From NCBI GenBank assembly GCA_002413305.1, contig DHWS01000035.1, positions 1 to 20,239 of the forward strand: a stretch of 20,239 bases of DNA, in the 5' to 3' direction. The notes under the pieces were generated by a model. The model searched no databases. It worked only from the letters and a program-made list of their open reading frames with translations, and was not told where the DNA came from. This document shows, one piece after another, positions 13,425 to 20,239 of this stretch. A program made the translations under genes and the position numbers. This DNA is from Actinobacteria bacterium UBA5176. Its GTDB lineage: Bacteria > Actinomycetota > UBA4738. The stretch's first letter is position 1. Every line of letters begins with the position of its first letter.

Positions 13425-13430
13425 CCGGAC

Positions 13431-14003
13431 CTAAGACCTTCGTGCTGCGCGGACCGTTGACTTTGCGCCGGACTTCGCCGTCCGTGCCGTGGACTTGGCG
13501 CCGGACTTCGCCGTCCGTGCCGTGGACTTGGCGCCGGACTTGGCGGTCCGAGCGGTCGACTTGGCGGCGGACTTGGCGGTCCGAGCGGTCGACTTTGCGG
13601 TCCGAGCGGTCGACTTGGCGGCGGACCTGGCGGTTCGCCCCGTGCTCCTGGCACCGGTGCTCGCCGCGGTCGTGGTGGATGAGGCGCCGGACCCGGCCGA
13701 CCGGGCTGTCGTCTTCGTCGCCGACGCAGCGCGTCTGGCGGTGGCCTCGGCCGCGGCTCTGGCCGAGCGCGCCGTTGTCTTCGCCGCCCGGGTTGCGCGG
13801 GTCGCGGTCTTTCGGGCTCGGGTGGTCGCCCGGGCGGCGACGCGCCGCCCGCGGGAGGACGTCGACTCAACGGCCTCCTGCGCGCGGGCTGCGGCGGCTC
13901 CGGTCGCCTTGGCGAGCGTCTCAGCCTGATCCCGCACGGCCCCGACGGCGGCTTCGGTTGCTCCGAGCGCGACGTATCCGGCTTCCTTCAATTGGTCTCT
14001 CAC
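13431..14003 (-). CDS. Ala/Lys/Arg/Thr-rich histone H1-like protein with an amphipathic N-terminus
   Basis: A 190-residue, strongly basic protein. Residues 1-50 form a predicted amphipathic helix (YVALGATEAAVGAVRDQAET) resembling the N-terminus of mycobacterial heparin-binding haemagglutinin or phasin-like proteins. The rest is low-complexity and resembles histone H1 or HctB tails: RATTRARKTATRATRAAKTT, then 11-residue repeats of SGAKSTARTAK type up to the end. Such tails bind DNA or acidic polysaccharides without sequence specificity. GTG 14003 has GGAGGAG 8 bases upstream. It is the first gene of the unit with Holin-X and DUF3618. Whether it acts on the nucleoid or at the envelope cannot be told. 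The N-terminal helix and the membrane-protein neighbours leave both open. Confidence 0.8.
   Translation of the reverse strand: MRDQLKEAGYVALGATEAAVGAVRDQAETLAKATGAAAARAQEAVESTSSRGRRVAARATTRARKTATRATRAAKTTARSARAAAEATARRAASATKTTARSAGSGASSTTTAASTGARSTGRTARSAAKSTARTAKSTARTAKSAAKSTARTAKSGAKSTARTAKSGAKSTARTAKSGAKSTVRAARRS
13465..13650 (-). repeat. 33-bp tandem repeats inside the histone-like gene
   Basis: Units begin at 13465, 13498, 13531 and 13564, all 33 bp, then a shortened 21-bp unit at 13597 and a diverged 33-bp unit at 13618. The first two units are identical at the DNA level. Each unit encodes 11 residues of SGAKSTARTAK type on the minus strand. The short unit drops 4 residues and keeps the frame. 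Near-identity of adjacent copies indicates recent slippage or unequal recombination, so length variation between strains is likely. Confidence 0.85.
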
Positions 14004-14095
14004 CGCAGTCTCCTCCCTCCCCCTCGCAGTTCCTTACCAAGGGAAGGACTGATGAAACCACGAATGTCGAAAAGCACAAGAAACGGAGTGCGATG

Positions 14096-15007
14096 TCAGT
14101 CGAGCAACGCAGCCAGCTGACGGGCGCCCTTGATCGCGTGGTCCTCGTAACAGTTGTTCATGATGACGTGGGTCTCGCGAGCCTGTTCAGCGAGCGCTTC
14201 GACCTTCGGCACCCATGTCTGCAGCTCTCTCTTCGAGTAGTCGTAGCGGAAGCGGTCGGCAGCGCGCCGGCTCTTCGTCGCCCAGGCCTCCGGATCGCGG
14301 CCGTGAAACCGCACGACTGCGAGTTCCTTCGAGGTGACAGCTGCGACTGGGGGCAGCGACGAGTCGAAGCCCTGCGGCATGTCCACGCACACATACGGGA
14401 GGTCGTGCTTCTCGAGGAACGAAAGTGTCTCCTCCCGATTGCGCTCCTCCATCCAGGACTTGTGACGGAACTCGACCGCGACGGTGAAGTCCGCCAGCCG
14501 CTCCTGGCATTCGACCAGATAGTCCTTCGCCGCTCGGGAGATCACGAACCACTGTGGGAACTGGAAGAGGATCGAACCGAGCTTGCCAGCTGAATGCAGG
14601 GGCATGAGCGCGTCACGGAATCTCGTCCACACCTCGTCGACCAGCTCGTTGGGGAGCTTGTCGCGGTACAGGCTCTGCTTGTCCTGGGTTTCCTTGGGGA
14701 GCTGTTCGCGCAGGTCCTTGTAGAGGGAGTCGGTCTTGGTGGGATGGTTGGTAAGCAGCGAGTAAGCCTTGACATTGAAGACGAATTCCGCCGGGGTGCG
14801 TTCGGCCCACAGCGCCGCGTTCCGTTCGGTGGGAGGGAAGTAGTACGTCGAATCCACCTCCGCGATCGGGAACTGGCTCGCGTAGAACCTCAGGCGCTCC
14901 TCGGCGCTGCTGACCCCCTTCGGATAGAAGTTGCCGTCCTTGACGAGCGTGGGTTCGGTCCAGGAAGAGATCCCGATGCGGACCTCACCACGTTTGGGCT
15001 TGGTCAC
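14096..15007 (-). CDS. DUF72 (YecE-like) TIM-barrel protein
   Basis: A 303-residue member of DUF72 (PF01904). Diagnostic parts are IGISSWTEPTLVKDGNFYP at the start, FPIAEVDSTYYFPPTERNA, FVFNVKAYSLLTNH, LGSILFQFPQWF, VAVEFRHKSWM, PYVCVDMPQGF, VVRFHGRDPEAW, RFRYDYSKREL and a final HVIMNNCYEDHAIKGA. The fold is a TIM barrel. The acidic and His residues of the family line a putative metal or phosphate pocket, but no reaction is established. GTG 15007 is preferred because GGAGGG lies 7 bases upstream. An earlier GTG at 15064 sits next to the sigma factor stop without a site. It lies 63 bp behind the sigma factor gene, so it may share that transcript. Confidence 0.9.
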   Translation of the reverse strand: MTKPKRGEVRIGISSWTEPTLVKDGNFYPKGVSSAEERLRFYASQFPIAEVDSTYYFPPTERNAALWAERTPAEFVFNVKAYSLLTNHPTKTDSLYKDLREQLPKETQDKQSLYRDKLPNELVDEVWTRFRDALMPLHSAGKLGSILFQFPQWFVISRAAKDYLVECQERLADFTVAVEFRHKSWMEERNREETLSFLEKHDLPYVCVDMPQGFDSSLPPVAAVTSKELAVVRFHGRDPEAWATKSRRAADRFRYDYSKRELQTWVPKVEALAEQARETHVIMNNCYEDHAIKGARQLAALLD

Positions 15008-15070
15008 CGGCGCCCTCCGCGCATGTGGGCGTTGCCCAGGCCCCCCGGCCTCCGCCCCGGACACGCCTGC

Positions 15071-16027
15071 TTAGATCCACCCAGCCGCGTTGATGATCTC
15101 GGAGTTCCGAAGCTTGCGGAGCGCCTCGCGTTCGATCAGCCGAACCCGCTCGCCGGACAGCCCCATCACCTTGCCGACGTCACGCAGCGACATCGCGTGC
15201 CCGTTCTCGAGTCCGTCCCGCAGCGCGATCCCCCGCCGCTCGCGCGGGTCTAGCACGTTCAGCACCGCCTGGCCGATCTCCTGGCGAAGCATGGCGTCCT
15301 CGACCGCATCCAAGGGCGACTGTTCGTCGGCCTGCTCCAGCAGGTCGCCGAGCTCGGTGTCCTCCCCGACCGGCGCTTGCAGCGAGACCGGCTCCCGGCG
15401 TTCGGCCTCCAGCAGCCGGTCGACCTCCTCGAGGGGGATCTGGAGCGCATTGGCAAGTTCGTCGGGCGTCGGGTCACGCCCCATGCGCTGGCTGAACTGC
15501 ACGTAGGTCCGGCGGAGCTTGCGGATCTGGTCGTGAACGTGCACGGGGAGTCGGATCTGGCGGCCGCGGTCGGCGATGGCCCGTGTGATGGCCTGGCGGA
15601 TCCACCACGTCGCGTACGTCGAGAACTTGAACCCACGGCGCCAGTCGAAGAGCTCGACGGCCCGCATCAGGCCGATGTTCCCCTCCTGTACCAGGTCCAG
15701 GAACGGCAACCCCTGCCCCTGGTACTTGCGGGCGATGGACACGACCAGCCGGAGGTTCGCCCGGATGAAGCGTTGGCGGGCCGCATGGCCCTTTCGGACC
15801 TGCTCCTTCGCCTTGCGGATGCTCGTCTCGGACCTCAGCCGGCCGCCCTGAAGCTTCGCCTCGGCCTCCTCGCCGTGCTCGATGGCCATGGCGAGCTCGA
15901 CCTCCTCCTCCTTGGTGAGAAGGGGCTCACGGGCCGCCGCCTCGAGGTACAGGCGAACGTCGTCGGCCTCGCCCAGCGCACGCGTGGGCTCCGACTTCCG
16001 AGTCGGCTTCGGTTCTGGATCAGCCAT
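15071..16027 (-). CDS. RNA polymerase sigma factor, sigma-70 family (RpoD-like group 2)
   Basis: A 318-residue primary-like sigma factor without region 1.1. Region 1.2 is [20 protein letters not shown] (22-41). Region 2 contains [40 protein letters not shown] and [20 protein letters not shown], which recognises the -10 box. [16 protein letters not shown] begins region 3. Region 4.2 ends the protein with [20 protein letters not shown] and REALRKLR, the -35 helix-turn-helix. Region 4.1 reads [10 protein letters not shown] where principal factors usually have RFGL. The short length and divergence in region 4 suggest an alternative (group 2) factor used in stress or stationary phase. It has no visible anti-sigma partner next to it. 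A TACCCT -10 box 11 bases before the ATG would give an almost leaderless mRNA. Confidence 0.93.
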   Translation of the reverse strand: MADPEPKPTRKSEPTRALGEADDVRLYLEAAAREPLLTKEEEVELAMAIEHGEEAEAKLQGGRLRSETSIRKAKEQVRKGHAARQRFIRANLRLVVSIARKYQGQGLPFLDLVQEGNIGLMRAVELFDWRRGFKFSTYATWWIRQAITRAIADRGRQIRLPVHVHDQIRKLRRTYVQFSQRMGRDPTPDELANALQIPLEEVDRLLEAERREPVSLQAPVGEDTELGDLLEQADEQSPLDAVEDAMLRQEIGQAVLNVLDPRERRGIALRDGLENGHAMSLRDVGKVMGLSGERVRLIEREALRKLRNSEIINAAGWI

Positions 16028-16038
16028 GGTCTATCCGT

Positions 16039-16074
16039 AGGGTAGCCTGCCCAGGCTCCAAACCTGAAGCCTGG
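16039..16074 (-). promoter_or_regulatory. Putative promoter and inverted repeat upstream of the sigma factor gene
   Basis: On the minus strand, TACCCT (16044-16039) fits a TANNNT -10 box. Directly upstream lies a perfect 7-bp inverted repeat, CCAGGCT (16051-16057) and AGCCTGG (16068-16074), with a 10-bp spacer. One arm can also pair with AGCCTG at 16044-16049. If the -10 is used, the repeat covers the -35 zone and would be an operator. If transcription starts further upstream, the three elements could form two mutually exclusive hairpins. Confidence 0.4.
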
Positions 16075-16240
16075 ATGGACGAAAGCGCATCGTGCTGCCG
16101 TCCCCAGCCGCCTGAACACCGCTCGGACTGCGCCGGGGCACACGGAACGGGGCCGGAACGACTCGCGGATCAGCCGACATGGCACGATACCCCACGGTGG
16201 TTCGAAGCGCCAGGGCTCGAACCGCTTCGCCCGGCGGCGC

Positions 16241-17128
16241 TCACGCCATGGCCATCCGTCGCACGGCGACGCGAGCGTGGGTCCAGAAGCGCAGGCCGGG
16301 GGGAAGCATCGGAACGGCAGCCCTGGACGCGGCACCGATCCCCCGGAACGCCGCCCGTTCCTTCGGTCCCCACACAAGACCGAACGCGTCCCGGAGGCGA
16401 TCAGGCAGCAGGGCCGCCGTCACGACCCGCACGACGGGCCGGCTGGGGCGGACCACCGCGGACACGGGAGGATCCAGGACCGCCAGTCCCAGTTCGTGAC
16501 CGTCGGGACCGACGGCCAGAGCGGGGCCGTCGACCATCGCCTCCACGTATGCCCGGAAGTCGCCGTACGCCGGCGGCATCACGTCATGCGTCACGCCGAA
16601 CAGCTCCCCGAAACGGGTGACCTCATCGACGTAGCGGGCCCGATCGCCTTCCGTGAGCGGCCGGACCAGGTGGTGGTACGCGCCGAGGGCGGCCTCGATC
16701 AGGGTGGCGTGGACCCACAGCGCGAGGTCCGGGTCGGCCGCATCGTACGGCGCGCCCGCTTGGAAGGAGCCGACGGGATGGGGGAGCCGCCCCCTCACCC
16801 GGCGGTGGGTGGTTCGAACGCCGGCCGCGGCGCGTTGCGCCTGCTCGCTGTCGCCGAACGAGATCGTGAGGGTCGCGGCCAGCGTGTCGCGCAGCCGCGC
16901 GAACGGGTCTCGCCGGAAGCCGCTATGGTCGGCGACCCCAGCGGCAACAAGAGGATGCGCGAGCTGCATGAGCAGCGCGGCCGGCCCGGCCAGCAGCAGC
17001 AGGCGCTCGCGGGCGATCCGCCACACGATCGAATCCGGCCCGAAGACGCCGGGGTCGCCGGAACGGCCCGGCGGCAACCGCGGCAGGTCCAGACCGAAGT
17101 CGTGGACGAGATCGTCGACCAGCCGCAT
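16241..17128 (-). CDS. MpaB/DUF2236-family oxygenase
   Basis: A 295-residue protein of the ER-bound oxygenase MpaB/rubber oxygenase (Lcp) domain family, formerly DUF2236. Characteristic parts are LLLLAGPAALLMQLAHPLVA, VADHSGFRRDPFARLRDTLA, SFGDSEQAQRAA, a THRRVRG motif, the block DPDLALWVHATLIEAAL, and GFxxMPxxYGDF-like VMPPAYGDFRAYVEAM. Conserved histidines in QLAHP, THRRV and WVHAT are candidates for haem or metal contact. Lcp and MpaB are haem enzymes that cleave isoprenoid double bonds with O2. The substrate of this bacterial subgroup is unknown. It starts five bases after the alcohol dehydrogenase stop and has no good site of its own, so it is probably translated by coupling. Lipid or isoprenoid breakdown with the neighbouring dehydrogenase is a reasonable guess only. 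Confidence 0.85.
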   Translation of the reverse strand: MRLVDDLVHDFGLDLPRLPPGRSGDPGVFGPDSIVWRIARERLLLLAGPAALLMQLAHPLVAAGVADHSGFRRDPFARLRDTLAATLTISFGDSEQAQRAAAGVRTTHRRVRGRLPHPVGSFQAGAPYDAADPDLALWVHATLIEAALGAYHHLVRPLTEGDRARYVDEVTRFGELFGVTHDVMPPAYGDFRAYVEAMVDGPALAVGPDGHELGLAVLDPPVSAVVRPSRPVVRVVTAALLPDRLRDAFGLVWGPKERAAFRGIGAASRAAVPMLPPGLRFWTHARVAVRRMAMA

Positions 17129-17133
17129 GGGAG

Positions 17134-18123
17134 TTACAGACTGGGTTGGACCAGCACCTTCACGCCGCCGTCGCCGGCGACCAGGCGGCGAAAGGCCTCT
17201 TCGGTCCCGGACAGGGGAACGGTCCCGGTGATCACCCCCCCGATCTCCGGTCGCTCCTGGAGCAGCTCCAAGGCCCGGGCCATCGACTCACGTGACGGCC
17301 CGGCCAGCGAGAACGCTCGGAGCTCCCCGACGAACATCCGCAGGAGGAACACGGGCGCCATCGGAACACCCAGCACCCCAACCACTCCGCCCGGCCCGCA
17401 TGAGTCGACCACTTTCTGCAGCGAATCCGGCATGCCGGAAGCCTCGAACGCGATCCGGGGGCCTCGTGGATCGATGCCGAACAGCGTCGTGTGCGGGTCC
17501 CGAGCCGTCGGGTCGAACGTCTCCGTCACTCCGAGCTTCGTGGCCAGCTCGCGTCGCTCCTCCCGGGGGTCGGCCCCCACCACGCGGCATCCCGCCGACA
17601 CCAGGCCGGCCGCGGCGAACAGGCCGATCGGACCGAGACCGCTCACGTACGCCAGATCGCCCTCTTGCGCATCGGCGAGGTCGACCGCCCGCAGTCCGAC
17701 CCCGAACGGCTCGGCCAGCGCGGCGACCCGGTCGTCGAGCGCGTCGGGGAGCCGGATCAGGTTATTCGCCGGGAACACCGTGTAGTCGGCGTAGCCGCCC
17801 CATTCGCTGTACGGCGGTGTCAGGCAGTAGCGGGGGTACCCGGCCCGGCACCATGTGCACTCCCCGCAGCCGCGGGCTGGGAAGACCGTCACACGCGTGC
17901 CGGGCGCCCATCCGCCGTCGGGGTCGAGGTCGACGGTGGCCGACAGTTCGTGGCCCAGCACCACACCGGGTCCGGCCAACGCTCCCGTTTTGAACACCGT
18001 GAGGTCCGAGCCGCAGATGCCGCAGTAGGTCACCTTGAGACGCACATTGCCCGGCGTCGGCTCGGGATCGGGCGCCTCGCGAACCGTGATGGTATTGGCG
18101 ACCTCGAAGAACGCTGCCCGCAT
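17134..18123 (-). CDS. Zinc-dependent medium-chain alcohol/polyol dehydrogenase
   Basis: A 329-residue MDR-superfamily enzyme that oxidises an alcohol or polyol with NAD(P). It has the catalytic zinc motif YCGICGSDLTVF, the ligand block VVLGHELSATVD, and four structural-zinc cysteines in RGCGECTWCRAGYPRYC. The Rossmann loop is YVSGLGPIGLFAAAG, with the GxGPIG pattern. The acidic residue after the second strand lies in VVGADPREE, which points to NAD rather than NADP. It resembles threonine or sorbitol dehydrogenases more than the classical ethanol enzymes. The ATG at 18123 starts MRAAFFE. A GTG two codons earlier is possible. There is no Shine-Dalgarno, and a TATAGT box ends 8 bases upstream, so the mRNA is probably leaderless. 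Substrate unknown. The divergent thiamine-diphosphate enzyme suggests keto-acid or aldehyde chemistry. Confidence 0.92.
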   Translation of the reverse strand: MRAAFFEVANTITVREAPDPEPTPGNVRLKVTYCGICGSDLTVFKTGALAGPGVVLGHELSATVDLDPDGGWAPGTRVTVFPARGCGECTWCRAGYPRYCLTPPYSEWGGYADYTVFPANNLIRLPDALDDRVAALAEPFGVGLRAVDLADAQEGDLAYVSGLGPIGLFAAAGLVSAGCRVVGADPREERRELATKLGVTETFDPTARDPHTTLFGIDPRGPRIAFEASGMPDSLQKVVDSCGPGGVVGVLGVPMAPVFLLRMFVGELRAFSLAGPSRESMARALELLQERPEIGGVITGTVPLSGTEEAFRRLVAGDGGVKVLVQPSL

Positions 18124-18131
18124 CGTCACGG

Positions 18132-18137
18132 ACTATA
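18132..18137 (-). promoter_or_regulatory. -10 box of the dehydrogenase/MpaB unit (probably leaderless)
   Basis: TATAGT on the minus strand matches TANNNT closely. It lies 8 bases before the ATG at 18123, so transcription should begin at or within a base or two of the start codon. The absence of any Shine-Dalgarno fits a leaderless message. Confidence 0.6.
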
Positions 18138-18142
18138 GCGCC

Positions 18143-18156
18143 GGACGGTGCCGTCC
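18143..18156. promoter_or_regulatory. Inverted repeat GGACGG-TG-CCGTCC between two divergent -10 boxes
   Basis: Perfect 6-bp arms with a 2-bp centre are placed between TATAGT (minus) and TATACT (plus), within the 19 bp that separate the two boxes. It covers the region where both -35 contacts would fall. The symmetry suits a dimeric repressor or activator that controls both directions together. Confidence 0.5.
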
Positions 18157-18162
18157 TATACT
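18157..18162 (+). promoter_or_regulatory. -10 box of the thiamine-diphosphate enzyme gene (probably leaderless)
   Basis: TATACT is one base from the TATAAT consensus and lies 9 bases before the ATG at 18172. Transcription would start at 18169-18172, so the message has almost no leader. No Shine-Dalgarno is present. Confidence 0.6.
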
Positions 18163-18171
18163 CGCGCCGGC

Positions 18172-19863
18172 ATGGACGACGAACAGGAGCACGGCGGCAT
18201 CCTGACGGCGCGGGCGCTCATCGCCGAAGGCATCCGGACCGTGTTCGCCCTGCCAGGCGGTCACATCCTCCCGCTGTTCGAGGGTTGCCGGGTCGAAGGC
18301 CTCCGGCTGATCGACACCCGCCATGAGGAGAACGCCGTGTTCATGGCCGAGGGATGGGGCCTGGCGACCGGCTCACCGGCCGTGGCCGCGATGACGGCCG
18401 GCCCGGGCTTGGCCAACGCCCTACCCGGCCTGGCCGAGGCGAACGCGGCGGGCGTGCCGGTCGTGGTGCTCGCCGGACGAACGGGCATCAACCAACGGGG
18501 CCGCGGTGCCGTGCAGGATCTCGATCAGCTCGCCCTGGTGACGCCGGTGACGAAGTGGCGGGCGGAGTGCCTGAACACCTCGCGCATCCCGGAGTTCGTC
18601 GCCGAAGCGGTCCACCAGGCGCGGTCGGGCGCGCCCGGCGTGGCGTACCTCGAGGTGCCGCAAGATGTCTTCGGTGCTTCGGCTCTTCCCGCAGACCGGC
18701 CGTGGCCAACGGGCTACGCCGGCGAACCCGCTCGAAGCGTCCCGGTGAGCGGTGACGTCGAGCGAGCGGTGGCCCTGCTGGCCGGCGCGGAGCGGCCGGC
18801 GATCGTGGCCGGCTCCGGTGCGTTCTTCTCCGGGGCCGGCCCCGCCCTGGATGCGTTCGTCAAGAAGACCGGGATCCCCGTGACGACCACCTCCGCGGCC
18901 CGCGGACTGGTCGACGACGACGACCCGCGATGCGCCGGCGGTCTGGTCCACGGCGGGATCGCCCTGGCCTCCGCGGATGTGGCACTCGTGCTGGGTTCGA
19001 GGTTCAACGCGAACCTCGTGTACGGAGGGCTGCCCCTGTTCCCACCTCATCAGCAGGTCATCCAGGTGGACGTCCGGCCCGAGCACCTCGGGGGCCTGCG
19101 CCGGCCCGAGGTCGCGTTGGCCGGCGACGTCGCCGCCACGGTCGAGGCACTCGCCCACGCGTGGACCGGCCCGCCGGACCGACACGCAGCATGGGCCGAG
19201 CAGGCGAAGCAGGGCGCGCGGATGAGCATGGAGACGTGGGAGTCCGAATGCGACCGCCCCGCGAACGGGCTGCACCCGGGGTGGGTGGCGCTCGAGGTGT
19301 GCCGGTTCGCGGACGAACAAGGCACCGGGACGTTCGTCTCCGACGGCGGCGACAGCGTCCTGTGGGGCATCGCGTTCAGCGTGGCGCACCGGCCCGGCCG
19401 GAACCTGTTCATCGGTTCGGCCATGGGGACGCTGGGTATCGGGCTCCCCTTCGGGGCTGCCGCCAAGGACGCGCGGCCGGACGAACCGTGCTTCGTGTTC
19501 ACCGGCGACGGCGCGTTCGGCCTTTCGGCCATGGAGCTCGACACGTGCGTCCGCCATCGGTTGGGGGTGGTGGTGGTCGTGGTGAACAACGGCGGGTGGG
19601 GCGACGTCCGGCACGAGCAGCGGATGTTCTACGGTGAGCAGGCCGACCAGGGCGCGGTGCTGTCCACGATCGGCTACGACCGGATCGCCGAAGGCGTCGG
19701 CGCGCACGGCGAACGGGTCGAAGAACGCGAACAGCTCCGGCCCGCACTGGAACGGGCGCTGAAGGCGGCATCCGACGGCGTGCCCGCGGTGGTGGACGCG
19801 GTCACCGACCCGGACGTGATGAGCGACCTGATGAGGAACCTGGGCGGCCTGAACGTCATGTAG
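18172..19863 (+). CDS. Thiamine-diphosphate-dependent enzyme (acetolactate synthase/2-hydroxyacyl-CoA lyase-like)
   Basis: A 563-residue three-domain ThDP enzyme. The N-terminal pyrimidine-binding domain has GIRTVFALPGGHILPLFEGC and DTRHEENAVFMAEGWG, where E52 should activate the cofactor. It continues with AAMTAGPGLANALPGLAEA, the glycine-rich loop of the family. The central domain spans about residues 190-330. The C-terminal PP domain has GDGAF at 445-449 and NN at 472-473, the metal-diphosphate motif. The residues after it (NNGGWGDV) and GAFGLSAMELDT resemble oxalyl-CoA decarboxylase and hydroxyacyl-CoA lyase as much as acetolactate synthase. No ilvN-type regulatory subunit follows, so a biosynthetic acetolactate synthase is unlikely. 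Decarboxylation or carboligation of a 2-keto acid is the family role. The ATG at 18172 is preferred over GTG 18148 because the -10 box lies between them. Its stop overlaps the convergent Clp N-domain gene by 8 bases. Confidence 0.9.
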   Translation: MDDEQEHGGILTARALIAEGIRTVFALPGGHILPLFEGCRVEGLRLIDTRHEENAVFMAEGWGLATGSPAVAAMTAGPGLANALPGLAEANAAGVPVVVLAGRTGINQRGRGAVQDLDQLALVTPVTKWRAECLNTSRIPEFVAEAVHQARSGAPGVAYLEVPQDVFGASALPADRPWPTGYAGEPARSVPVSGDVERAVALLAGAERPAIVAGSGAFFSGAGPALDAFVKKTGIPVTTTSAARGLVDDDDPRCAGGLVHGGIALASADVALVLGSRFNANLVYGGLPLFPPHQQVIQVDVRPEHLGGLRRPEVALAGDVAATVEALAHAWTGPPDRHAAWAEQAKQGARMSMETWESECDRPANGLHPGWVALEVCRFADEQGTGTFVSDGGDSVLWGIAFSVAHRPGRNLFIGSAMGTLGIGLPFGAAAKDARPDEPCFVFTGDGAFGLSAMELDTCVRHRLGVVVVVVNNGGWGDVRHEQRMFYGEQADQGAVLSTIGYDRIAEGVGAHGERVEEREQLRPALERALKAASDGVPAVVDAVTDPDVMSDLMRNLGGLNVM

Positions 19864-20239
19864 GCGAGCCGCCGTTCGGGGTGGCCGGCCCGTCTCCGTC
19901 CTCCCGGTCTTCCTCCTCGGCCAGGTCCATGATCCGCCGGCGAAGTTGGAGCCGGTCGATCCCCCACGAGTCGAAGAGCTCCACCACCTCCGCGTCGTCG
20001 GTCACCACCAGGGCGAGGAGGATGTCTGCGGGTTCGATCGCCGGGTGGTGGAGGTCGTGCGAGGACTCCTGGGCCAGATCCAGCACGCGGAGCGCCCGCT
20101 CGGTGAACGGCCACGGGAACGGCCCCTCCGATGGATCTCCAGGTTCTCGTCCGCTCACGGGTCCATAACTGGACAGGAGCCGGATGACCTGCTGGCGCAC
20201 GCGGTTCAGGTCCGCACCGAGCTTCTGGAGGACCTGGGC
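19856..20239 (-). CDS. Stand-alone Clp N-terminal-domain protein (5' end outside window)
   Basis: The visible 127 residues open in mid-domain with AQVLQKLGADLNRVRQQVIR, which is the end of the first ClpC N-domain repeat. A second repeat follows, FTERALRVLDLAQESSHDL and HPAIEPADILLALVV. The frame then stops after an acidic tail (AEEEDREDGDG) without any AAA+ module. This is therefore an N-domain-only protein, not a ClpC ATPase. Such domains bind adaptors, phospho-arginine-tagged or unfolded substrates in ClpC. A free copy might compete with or feed the protease. The protein continues past the right edge, so length and start are unknown. Its stop TGA (19858-19856) overlaps the TAG of the ThDP gene on the other strand. 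Confidence 0.85.
   Translation of the reverse strand, partial: AQVLQKLGADLNRVRQQVIRLLSSYGPVSGREPGDPSEGPFPWPFTERALRVLDLAQESSHDLHHPAIEPADILLALVVTDDAEVVELFDSWGIDRLQLRRRIMDLAEEEDREDGDGPATPNGGSPT

Noticed and set aside
13465..13650. Regular repeats that could be taken for a CRISPR array.
   Set aside because: There are no unique spacers. The units are contiguous 33-bp codon-phased repeats within a coding frame, and no cas genes are nearby.
16199..16223. Inverted repeat GGTTCGA...TCGAACC after the MpaB-like gene, considered as terminator or tRNA T-arm.
   Set aside because: Only seven pairs with an 11-base loop, no U tract, and no tRNA body around it. Too weak to call.

Overview
This is a high-GC, gene-dense chromosomal stretch that reads like a member of the Actinomycetota, probably a deep-branching or metagenome-derived lineage. 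The supporting signs are an actinobacterial Holin-X protein next to a DUF3618 protein, an MpaB/DUF2236 oxygenase, a stand-alone Clp N-domain protein, GTG starts, purine-rich Shine-Dalgarno sites, and -10 boxes (TANNNT) placed so close to start codons that some mRNAs are probably leaderless. No rRNA, credible tRNA, CRISPR array, insertion sequence or phage module was found. Taxonomy is an inference from content only.

Region 1 (1-7777) is entirely on the minus strand. In transcription order it carries asnA (ammonia-dependent asparagine synthetase), two tandem overlapping paralogues of the alanine dehydrogenase/transhydrogenase fold, a single-chain fusion of the two Nfn/Sud subunits (NADH-dependent ferredoxin:NADP+ oxidoreductase type, GltD-like), a two-CBS protein, a YbaK-type deacylase, a 2TM protein, and a 30-codon remnant of a VOC (glyoxalase-fold) gene that is broken at the very edge of the window. 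Ammonia, amino-acid and pyridine-nucleotide chemistry is the common theme.

Region 2 (7778-10948) holds a possible small one-TM protein, a 28-bp perfect palindrome that probably terminates two convergent units, a lipoprotein amidase, a divergent seven-repeat kelch lipoprotein, and a flavodoxin-like protein. The amidase/kelch intergenic region contains two different short direct repeats.

Region 3 (10949-16027) is again on the minus strand. It has a group-2-like sigma-70 factor, a DUF72 protein, an Ala/Lys/Arg-rich histone-H1-like protein with 33-bp tandem repeats, Holin-X, DUF3618, a possible tiny membrane ORF, a phosphoesterase (PF04185) whose lipoprotein signal lies in another frame, a rhodanese and a small hypothetical protein. 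The gene content suggests an envelope/nucleoid stress function, possibly under the sigma factor.

Region 4 (16028-20239) has an MpaB-like oxygenase and a zinc alcohol dehydrogenase on the minus strand. They diverge from a thiamine-diphosphate enzyme across a gap of only 48 bp that contains two opposed -10 boxes flanking an inverted repeat. The thiamine-diphosphate gene overlaps, tail to tail, a Clp N-domain protein that runs off the right edge.

The best candidate for something undescribed is the pair of alanine-dehydrogenase-fold paralogues beside asnA. Both lack the usual catalytic lysine (an arginine stands in its place) and both share a private Cys-rich C-terminal signature.
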